DNA of 10,623 bases, from the NCBI GenBank assembly GCA_903858385.1, contig CAIOIN010000123.1:1-10623 (forward strand), given 5' to 3'. Positions 5,609-10,623 of this stretch are shown one piece after another (within the stretch, counting starts at the first letter, position 1; every line of letters starts with the position of its first letter). Both the position numbers and the translations under genes were made by a program. The notes under the pieces were generated by a model. The model was not told the origin of the DNA, did not search any database, and worked only from the letters and a program-made list of their open reading frames with translations. Source of the DNA: an uncultured Microcaldota archaeon (GTDB lineage: Archaea; Micrarchaeota; Micrarchaeia; Micrarchaeales; Micrarchaeaceae).

Positions 5609-6046
5609 TCAGGCGCGCTTGTAGCGGTCTTTGTATAACAGCAATAGTTTTTGCAGACCCGGATGCAGCGGCTGCGGCAGGTTGTTTATCGTGAATATCC
5701 CGATGTCGGTCGCCTTTTCGGGCTCCATGATCTTTGCTTTCTTGACCTCTATTTTTATCAGGAAAGGCAGGACAAGCCATTGCGTGTTTACGCCTCCCTG
5801 TTCGCGGAACAGCGAATAGGCCGATAGCTGTTCCTGGATTGTCCCGTTGACCCCGTATTCCTCTTTCACTTCGCGCAGAACCGCGGTTTCTGGTTCCTCG
5901 CCGAATTCCAGCTTACCCCCGCCGCAGTCCCATTTGCCCTGTTCGTCGCGGCAGGCATCGCTGCGCCTATGCAGCACGAAGTTGCCGTTGCCATCATTGC
6001 AGAAAAAGGCGACAGTGATTCCGATTTTATCTGGACCGGCTTGCAT
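5609..6046 (-). CDS. Nudix hydrolase
   Basis: A 145-residue Nudix-fold pyrophosphohydrolase. The Nudix box is perfect: G44-x5-E50-x7-REVKEEYGV (58-66), with the metal-binding glutamates E59, E62 and E63. The strand before it (ITVAFFCNDGNGNFVLHRR, 10-28) and the KWDCGGGKLEFGE lead-in (38-50) are normal for MutT-like enzymes. These cleave nucleoside diphosphates linked to another group, such as oxidised dNTPs or sugar nucleotides; the substrate cannot be read from sequence. It is the last gene in a tight minus-strand series after DNA polymerase B, MetAP and GNAT, with 15 bases to the GNAT stop. That context would fit nucleotide-pool cleaning but does not prove it. ATG 6046 is the natural start just before the first strand. 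G+C is moderate, unlike the AT-rich GNAT upstream. Confidence 0.93.
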   Translation of the reverse strand: MQAGPDKIGITVAFFCNDGNGNFVLHRRSDACRDEQGKWDCGGGKLEFGEEPETAVLREVKEEYGVNGTIQEQLSAYSLFREQGGVNTQWLVLPFLIKIEVKKAKIMEPEKATDIGIFTINNLPQPLHPGLQKLLLLYKDRYKRA

Positions 6047-6061
6047 ATCATCAACAAGTTA

Positions 6062-6550
6062 TTATTTTTCTGAAAGGCTTTTCTCAAGCATATACCTTGT
6101 TTCCCCATCACTGTAATAATTTTTAATTTCCTGAACAATTGTGTATCCGATACTTTTGTAGAAGGTTATTGCAGGCGTGTTTTTTATGTTTGTTACTAAT
6201 TTAATTTTCTTCTTCCCGGCTTCTCGAGCAAGTTTTTCTGCAAAGAGCATTATTTTCTTGCCGTATCCTTGTCTTTGAGAATCAGGATCAATGCATATAT
6301 TTAATACTTCTATTAGGGCTTCGTTAAGGGGATTTATAATCGAGAAAAAGCCGACTAGATTACCATTTGAATCGTTCCATATGTAGGTGTCACTTTTGTG
6401 GTCTTTTGTTAAAAAATTTAATAGGGCTTCGGGTGTTTCAAGAGGTAGGATGTAGGGGCTTGCTTGGGTAACTTTGGCGTCAAGAGCGAATAACTCGTTG
6501 AGGTTTTCTTCTACGGATATCTTATTTGCACCAGGCTTTTTTGGTAACAT
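6062..6550 (-). CDS. GNAT family N-acetyltransferase
   Basis: A 162-residue acetyl-CoA-dependent acetyltransferase. Motif A with the pyrophosphate-binding loop is VLNICIDPDSQRQGYGKKIM (82-101), where Q92-R-Q-G-Y-G97 fits Q/R-x-x-G-x-G/A. Motif B follows as NTPAITFYKSIGYT (124-137), and the C-terminal NYYSDGETRYMLEKSL (144-159) resembles RimI-like and amino-acid or peptide N-acetyltransferases. The substrate is unknown. The start is ATG 6550 because a strong GGAGGGAGGAT ribosome site precedes it directly; a longer frame reaching 6586 would overlap the aminopeptidase gene. The gene is about 36% G+C by hand count, against about 58% in the adjoining 6601-6780, and it uses many A/T-ending codons and TTA Leu codons. 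This suggests recent acquisition. Position after methionine aminopeptidase raises the idea of N-terminal acetylation of processed proteins. Confidence 0.9.
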   Translation of the reverse strand: MLPKKPGANKISVEENLNELFALDAKVTQASPYILPLETPEALLNFLTKDHKSDTYIWNDSNGNLVGFFSIINPLNEALIEVLNICIDPDSQRQGYGKKIMLFAEKLAREAGKKKIKLVTNIKNTPAITFYKSIGYTIVQEIKNYYSDGETRYMLEKSLSEK

Positions 6551-6561
6551 ATCCTCCCTCC
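6551..6561 (-). promoter_or_regulatory. Strong Shine-Dalgarno site of the GNAT gene
   Basis: On the minus strand the bases between the MetAP stop codon and the GNAT ATG read GGAGGGAGGAT. It begins immediately after the TAA. This is the best ribosome binding site in the window and decides the ATG at 6550 as the start. Confidence 0.8.
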
Positions 6562-7461
6562 TTACACCTTTGCTAGAATTTCGCATCCTTCCTTTTCAAC
6601 TATTAGCTGCGCCTCGGCCTGCGAGACCATGCCGTTGCTGACTTCCACAAGAGTCGAGTGTGGAGTTATGGCTCCCGCCCTCATCAGCTCGCCCATCGCT
6701 GCGTAAAGCCTGAACCGCGAGTTTATCTTGTTGGAGAGCCACCTTGCCGCGAACGGCTCCGTCGTGTACTTCGTCGATATTTCCTTGAGCAGCAGACGTG
6801 AATCGGCCGACCTGGTGGTGCCTTCGCCGACGTAGCTGAATATCTCGCGGATGTCGCTGTCAGCAACGAAACCCTTTCCGGTCGTGGCGAAGGGCTCGAG
6901 CGCGATCACCATGCCCTCTTCCAATTCCGTCTCGTCGCCGTTGTCGTAGTTCGGTATGAAAGGCTCTGCATGCAGCTCGTGCTCGTTTATGCCGTGGCCG
7001 CCGAGGTTCTTTATCGGCGAGTAGCCTTTCGATTCTATCGATTCTGCTATGGCTTTGCCTATCTCGTTGACCGTGACGCCTGCCTTGACCACCGAGATTG
7101 CCTTTGCCAGCGCCTCGTTTGCCGCGCTGACCAGGCCGCCGTATTTCCCGGACAAGTCGATAGTTACTGCGCAGTCACCCAAAAATCCATCCTTCTCTGC
7201 GCCGAAGTCTATTTTCACCAGATCCGCGTTAGTGAAGACCTTGTCGTCATCCAAGCATGGAGTGTAATGCGCGGCCTGCTCGTTGACGGATATGTTCATC
7301 GGGAACGCTATGCCGTAATTCTTGTCGCGCAGGAATTTCTCTGCAGCATCTGCAACGGTTATCAGCTTCACGCCGGGCTTGACCATGCCTTTCGCCATCA
7401 ATATCGCTTCGCCGAGCACCTTGCCCACTCCCCTCAGTTTCTCTTTGTCTACGTTCGTCAT
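6562..7461 (-). CDS. map: Methionine aminopeptidase, type II
   Basis: The enzyme removes the initiator methionine from new proteins using two metal ions in a pita-bread fold. The 299-residue length fits the archaeal type II family. Metal ligands can all be placed: D85 (VKIDFGA), D96 (LGDCAVT), H156 (GGHGI), E189 (ALEPF) and E283 (QAEAQ). The second-shell histidines H65 (AAHYTP) and H164 (ELHAEPF) are present. The type II insertion, a winged-helix-like block between the last two ligands, covers about 215-275 (including FAARWLSNKINSRFRLYAAMGELMRAG). ATG 7461 lies 9 bases after the polymerase stop codon; no good ribosome site is visible, so translation may depend on the upstream gene. The GNAT start is 11 bases downstream. 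The gene is almost certainly essential. Confidence 0.96.
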   Translation of the reverse strand: MTNVDKEKLRGVGKVLGEAILMAKGMVKPGVKLITVADAAEKFLRDKNYGIAFPMNISVNEQAAHYTPCLDDDKVFTNADLVKIDFGAEKDGFLGDCAVTIDLSGKYGGLVSAANEALAKAISVVKAGVTVNEIGKAIAESIESKGYSPIKNLGGHGINEHELHAEPFIPNYDNGDETELEEGMVIALEPFATTGKGFVADSDIREIFSYVGEGTTRSADSRLLLKEISTKYTTEPFAARWLSNKINSRFRLYAAMGELMRAGAITPHSTLVEVSNGMVSQAEAQLIVEKEGCEILAKV

Positions 7462-7470
7462 GCAAACACA

Positions 7471-9951
7471 CTACAGTTTTTTCTGGCTCCCCAGGTTCTT
7501 GAGCTCGTCCTCGTTGAAGTTGAGCTCCTTGAGTATCCTCATCGTTGCGGGTATCACTTGATTGTTAATGTAGTAATCAGCATCATAATCCTTTGCCATG
7601 CCCTCTAGCTCGGCCCTTTCAGACACCGAAGTGCCGTGCTTCGTTATGATGTAGCCTATCACGCTATGCTCCATCTCCTCTTTGGTCTTGAAGCCCTGTT
7701 TCACTGCCTTTTCCGCTGCGGCGAGCTCCGGTGACTTGATGTCGTAGCTGTCCATGCCCTTCCTGAGCTGCGTGCTTATGACAAGCTCGCTCAGCGGCAC
7801 CTTTCCCTCCTTCAAGTCGTTTATCACTCCCTTGACGACGTCTGCGGCCTTCTGCGGCTTTCCTTCCTTGAGTATAATCTCCAGGACCTTGCGCTGCGTG
7901 TCCCTTGCTATCCTTGACCAGTCCCTCCTGACGAGCTCGAAGCCGCGTATTTTTACCTTCCCCGTTTCGGATATGAGCGCATATTTCTTCTTTGCGCCCT
8001 TCGGCCCGGTCGCGGACTTCTTGCCGACAAAAACGCCGCGGGTGTAGAAGTCCTCCAGTTCGAGCTCCATCTCGTTCGGCAACGATGCGTTTATCCCTTT
8101 CAGGAAGGCTGTGACCTCCTCTTTTGTCTTGCTGCCCATGACAAGGAAAAGGCTATCCGTGTCCCCGTAGATCACGTTGAACCCGGAATTCTCGGCTTTT
8201 TCTATGGTCTGCTTTATGTACTGCCTGCCATAGGCCGTTACGCTTGCGGCGCATTCCTTCGAGTACCATCTCGACCTTGCGTAGCCGAGGTAGCCGTAGA
8301 AGGAATTTGAAAGTATCTTGAACGCCTGCGACCTTGAGCCGAGGAATATGTTGTCCGGGTCTTTCTTGTAGGCCTTCTTCACCGCCGCTCTTTGGTCTAT
8401 CAGGTATTTCAGTATCAGCGGCATTATGCTCTTCCGGTTCTTGTCGAAACGTATGCCGTTGGGCGATTCATAGTAGTCGCTGCACTCCATGTTTATCGAT
8501 GAAGGGTCGATGTTGTGCGAGATTATGATTGACGGGTACAGCCCGCGGAAGTCGAACGTTACAAGTTTGTCGTATATGCCCGGTTCTGGCGTCTTTACAT
8601 AAGCGCCTTCTATCGGATCCATCAATCTGAGGCGAATGTCATGCTCCGTGGGCTTGTTCGGTATGAGCTCCTTGAACATCGTGGAGTTGTGCATCAGCAT
8701 GAACTCGACCAACTGGCCAGTGGTGGAGACGCAGACGTCGCTGAGCACGTTGCGCGTTATTCTCGAGAGCTCTATCATTATCGTTATGAACGAATCGTAG
8801 ACCTTCTGCAGCGCATCGGCGTCGTTCAGGTTGTAGGTCGCAAGCTCTTCGAGAGCCTGCGCATCGCCGTCCCACATCTGGTATATCTTCGCCTTCTCGA
8901 CCACGAACTTCTTGTTCGGGCTTATCGCCTCGTAGACGTCCTTCAGCGTGTACCTGTTGAGCTTCAGTATGTATTCCGCGGTGCCGACGGTCGCGACGAA
9001 CCTCACGACCGGGTACATGTCGACGTGGACTCGCCCGCCGAACTTCACCTTGTCTATCAATCCGTGCTTCTCTATCCGCGTGTCGCCTTCGAACCTGCTG
9101 AGATTGAAGTCTATCTTGAGGACCGCCGCCCTTTCAAGCATGTAGCGTATGTCGAAGTTCGCGGAGTTGTACCCCACTATCACGTCTATGTTTAGCTCGT
9201 CCACTTTCTTCATGAACATCTTTATCATGTCGACCTCGTCCTTCGCGACGGTTACGAACGGCTTGTCTATCCTCTTGAAGGTTATGACGCCGTGGTCCAC
9301 CGCGCCGTTCTTGACGAACGAATAGCTTATCATTATTATCGGGTCCTTCCCGGCCATTGGCATCTGGAGCGGGTTGTAGACCTCTATGTCGAAGCAGAGA
9401 ACGTTGAGATCCAGAGACAGCTCTTCGGATTTATTGGTAAAGGAATCTGCAACAATCATGCCCTTCTCCTTCCTTACGCTGATCGCGTAGTTGGTCAGCG
9501 GAGTCACGTCCCGGTCTATGGTGTAGCGCTTCGCGAATGGTATGTCGTTCTCGTAGGGCGTTCCGTATTGCGTCATCGCGGCGCTGAGCTTCGGCACATG
9601 CGACGGGTTCTTCACGAAGACCTGATAGACAGTGACGGTCTTCCCGAGCAGCATCTTCTCGCCCTTGACGATGCCTGTAGCCTTTATGCTCTTTCCGCTA
9701 TTGTCGAATGCGGTGATGCTCTCTATGTCTACGATCAGAACTCCTTTGTTCGGCACCAGGTAGAAGTATGGCTTGAACGTGGTGTCGAAGACCTCGTAGG
9801 CCTTGCCGTCCTTGCCTTTTATCGTAAGCCGCATGAATGCGTCGTCCCCCTTGTTGAGGTAATCGGCGTCGATCAGCATGCCCTCTATTGTGGTGCCGTC
9901 CGTGTTCTTTGCAGCCGCAGCCTGAGTTTGCGGTCCAGAATAAGGGTCCAT
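7471..9951 (-). CDS. polB: Family B DNA polymerase with proofreading exonuclease
   Basis: This 826-residue polymerase probably replicates or repairs the chromosome. The N-terminal domain has FDTTFKPYFYLVPN (55-68) and HVPKL with V119-P120, the position of the uracil-sensing pocket in Pyrococcus enzymes. Exonuclease motifs are intact: FDIE (D188, E190), VGYNSANFD (D267) and YNLNDAD (D377). Polymerase motifs are intact: A, DFRGLYPSII (D467); B, KILSNSFYGYLG (545-556); C, YGDTDS (D597, D599). KKKYALIS is at 654-661. No intein is inserted. ATG 9951 has a TATA box about 25 bases upstream and gives a 24-residue N-terminal extension; M25 would match the Pyrococcus start. The C-terminus ends Q-K-K-L with an amber stop where a PIP box would continue. 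MetAP follows after 9 bases. Confidence 0.97.
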   Translation of the reverse strand: MDPYSGPQTQAAAAKNTDGTTIEGMLIDADYLNKGDDAFMRLTIKGKDGKAYEVFDTTFKPYFYLVPNKGVLIVDIESITAFDNSGKSIKATGIVKGEKMLLGKTVTVYQVFVKNPSHVPKLSAAMTQYGTPYENDIPFAKRYTIDRDVTPLTNYAISVRKEKGMIVADSFTNKSEELSLDLNVLCFDIEVYNPLQMPMAGKDPIIMISYSFVKNGAVDHGVITFKRIDKPFVTVAKDEVDMIKMFMKKVDELNIDVIVGYNSANFDIRYMLERAAVLKIDFNLSRFEGDTRIEKHGLIDKVKFGGRVHVDMYPVVRFVATVGTAEYILKLNRYTLKDVYEAISPNKKFVVEKAKIYQMWDGDAQALEELATYNLNDADALQKVYDSFITIMIELSRITRNVLSDVCVSTTGQLVEFMLMHNSTMFKELIPNKPTEHDIRLRLMDPIEGAYVKTPEPGIYDKLVTFDFRGLYPSIIISHNIDPSSINMECSDYYESPNGIRFDKNRKSIMPLILKYLIDQRAAVKKAYKKDPDNIFLGSRSQAFKILSNSFYGYLGYARSRWYSKECAASVTAYGRQYIKQTIEKAENSGFNVIYGDTDSLFLVMGSKTKEEVTAFLKGINASLPNEMELELEDFYTRGVFVGKKSATGPKGAKKKYALISETGKVKIRGFELVRRDWSRIARDTQRKVLEIILKEGKPQKAADVVKGVINDLKEGKVPLSELVISTQLRKGMDSYDIKSPELAAAEKAVKQGFKTKEEMEHSVIGYIITKHGTSVSERAELEGMAKDYDADYYINNQVIPATMRILKELNFNEDELKNLGSQKKL

Positions 9952-9970
9952 GATAATCTATCCCTGCGAA

Positions 9971-9981
9971 ATTATTAATAC
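9971..9981 (-). promoter_or_regulatory. TATA box of polB operon
   Basis: On the minus strand the sequence is TATTAATAAT, centred about 25 bases before the polB ATG. This predicts a leaderless or nearly leaderless transcript that would run through polB, map, the GNAT gene and the Nudix gene. Confidence 0.6.
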
Positions 9982-10006
9982 ACAGCCTCTCGTCAGGAGG
10001 AATTTG

Positions 10007-10033
10007 AAAAACTGGCAGCCGCAACTGGCTGCC
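10007..10033 (-). terminator. Hairpin plus T-run after SecB-like gene
   Basis: On the minus strand GGCAGCC-AGTTGC-GGCTGCC (10014-10033) forms a perfect 7-bp stem and is followed by AGTTTTT. This has the form of an intrinsic terminator for the SecB-like gene, placed before the polB promoter. Confidence 0.5.
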
Positions 10034-10057
10034 CTAAAGGAAAAGAAGCCGGTGGCC

Positions 10058-10073
10058 CACACCAAAAGGTGTG
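10058..10073. repeat. Short inverted repeat between SecB-like gene and terminator
   Basis: CACACC-AAAA-GGTGTG is a perfect 6-bp stem with a 4-base loop, lying 8 bases after the SecB-like stop codon. It could be part of a two-hairpin terminator region or of a small RNA; nothing else supports a gene here. Confidence 0.45.
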
Positions 10074-10081
10074 AGACGCGA

Positions 10082-10498
10082 TCACTTCTGCTCCTGGATC
10101 TTTGTGGTGCTTATTACCAACGGCGGTATCAGCCCCAACGAGTATGCAACCAGGGTTCCGGTAGCTCCGCACCTGAAGTTCAGGCCGTTCACTATCTCCT
10201 CTGCCATCTGGACAGGAAGCATGTGGGTTTCGTTCCACTTCTTCATTATGCCCGCGATGGTGTCCTTCGATTCGGTGACTTCTACCGTGCCCGAAAGCTT
10301 TATGTGGCCGACCTTCTTAGCGTCCTTGCCCTCGCCGTCGAGGTAGTCCGCATCGAACGAATAGCCGACGTTCAGCTTGTCTCCGCTCGTCTCGACCTTT
10401 TCGAGGTTCACGTTGAGCCTCGGGAATCTCTGCTTTAGCAGTGCATTTGAGGAGTCGATGTGTCCCTCTACGCCTAAGATGTTGAATCCTGTTATCAT
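10082..10498 (-). CDS. SecB-like (MJ0357-type) conserved archaeal protein
   Basis: A 138-residue cytosolic protein with a beta-rich first half and a helical end. Key blocks are KLNVGYSFDADYLDGEGK (41-58), KVGHIKLSGTVEVTES (62-77), IAGIMKKWNETHMLPVQMAEEIVN (81-104) and CGATGTLVAYSLGLIPPLVIS (110-130). The order - a strand with F-x-F/Y-x-A-x-Y, a G-x-I-x-x-x-G-x-V strand, a K-x-W-x-x-x-x-x-L-P helix, then a C-x-x-x-x-x-L-A helix ending in G-L-x-P-P - resembles archaeal SecB-like proteins such as Methanocaldococcus MJ0357. SecB family members are chaperones that hold unfolded proteins, sometimes antitoxin partners. No toxin gene is next to it here. This assignment is by eye and only moderately secure. 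ATG 10498 has a TATA box about 31 bases upstream. Confidence 0.6.
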   Translation of the reverse strand: MITGFNILGVEGHIDSSNALLKQRFPRLNVNLEKVETSGDKLNVGYSFDADYLDGEGKDAKKVGHIKLSGTVEVTESKDTIAGIMKKWNETHMLPVQMAEEIVNGLNFRCGATGTLVAYSLGLIPPLVISTTKIQEQK

Positions 10499-10522
10499 TC
10501 AATCACGTATTTTTATCTCCTA

Positions 10523-10535
10523 CAAGATATTTAAC
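10523..10535 (-). promoter_or_regulatory. TATA box of SecB-like gene
   Basis: On the minus strand GTTAAATATC is centred about 31 bases before the ATG at 10498, giving a leader of a few bases. An alternative AT-rich stretch, GATAAAAATA (about 10510-10520), is too close to the ATG to be the TATA box. Confidence 0.45.
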
Positions 10536-10540
10536 TGCTT

Positions 10541-10623
10541 TGCTGGAGGGCGGAAAAAGGGACAAAAGCTATTTATTAAAGGTCAGCATAAATAGGTATA
10601 CCGACTCTAGGGGGCGTTTTGAT
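10541..10623 (+). promoter_or_regulatory. Plus-strand promoter and leader pointing out of the window
   Basis: ATTTATTAAA (10571-10580) is a TATA candidate with predicted start near 10602. It is followed by AGGGGGCG (10609-10616), a Shine-Dalgarno-like element, and the window ends in GAT. If the next base is G, an ATG would begin at 10622 with a normal spacing of 5-6 bases. A gene to the right, divergent from the SecB-like gene, is therefore likely but not visible. Confidence 0.4.

Noticed and set aside
6551..6586. Upstream extension of the GNAT gene to 6586
   Set aside because: It would overlap the end of the aminopeptidase gene, while a strong ribosome site lies directly before ATG 6550.
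9877..9879. Internal ATG of polB (codon 25) as the true start, matching the Pyrococcus enzyme
   Set aside because: The TATA box is placed correctly for ATG 9951 and not for this site; the longer N-terminus is kept but not proven.
8641..9978. Long plus-strand open frames antisense to polB
   Set aside because: They mirror the codon structure of polB, have no recognisable protein motif, and polB is intact with all catalytic motifs.
9991..10081. Possible box C/D or H/ACA guide RNA between polB and the SecB-like gene
   Set aside because: The hairpins are there, but no RUGAUGA/CUGA boxes or ACA-type 3' end could be found on either strand.
1..10623. CRISPR array, tRNA, rRNA, insertion sequence, integrase or toxin-antitoxin pair
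   Set aside because: No direct repeat array, cloverleaf, terminal repeats or transposase/integrase motif was seen; the AT-rich GNAT gene has no mobile-element remains around it.

Overview
The window looks like a chromosomal segment of an archaeon, most likely a DPANN-type lineage such as Micrarchaeota (the phylum is inference, not proven). The archaeal signs are a euryarchaeal-type family B DNA polymerase, a type II methionine aminopeptidase, an archaeal RNase HII, a small PRC-barrel protein, a SecB-like protein of the MJ0357 kind, and TATA boxes about 25-32 bases upstream of several start codons. That promoter spacing suggests leaderless or short-leader transcripts. Base composition is around 50-58% G+C, except for one clearly AT-rich gene. 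I see no tRNA, rRNA, CRISPR array, transposase or integrase.

Left part (1-2912): RNase HII and a PRC-barrel protein lie on the minus strand. Next come a membrane-anchored winged-helix protein (minus) and a small soluble winged-helix protein (plus), transcribed divergently from a shared TATA region that carries an inverted repeat. The soluble regulator meets an Ig-like cytosolic protein of unknown function tail to tail with no bases between their stop codons. A second divergent promoter drives that protein and an unrecognised 150-residue protein.

Middle (2913-5608): an adenosylcobalamin-dependent (class II) ribonucleotide reductase has its own promoter and an untranslated leader containing a hairpin. 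Its stop codon overlaps the start of a 44-residue protein.

Right part (5609-10623): a compact minus-strand group is read in the order DNA polymerase B, methionine aminopeptidase, GNAT acetyltransferase, Nudix hydrolase, with gaps of 9, 11 and 15 bases. The acetyltransferase gene is about 36% G+C against about 58% in the adjacent aminopeptidase sequence, so it is probably a recent acquisition. Upstream lies a SecB-like protein gene ending in a hairpin plus T-run. A plus-strand promoter at the far right points out of the window.

Taken together the region is rich in nucleotide and DNA-fidelity functions: dNTP synthesis (NrdJ), possible nucleotide clean-up (Nudix), replication (PolB) and ribonucleotide removal (RNase HII). 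It also holds N-terminal protein processing (MetAP, possibly the GNAT) and two uncharacterised regulators. I found no clear defence system or other dramatic new system. The most unusual points are the regulator pair, the ribonucleotide reductase leader with its coupled microprotein, the foreign-looking acetyltransferase, and the polymerase C-terminus that stops inside a PIP-like motif.
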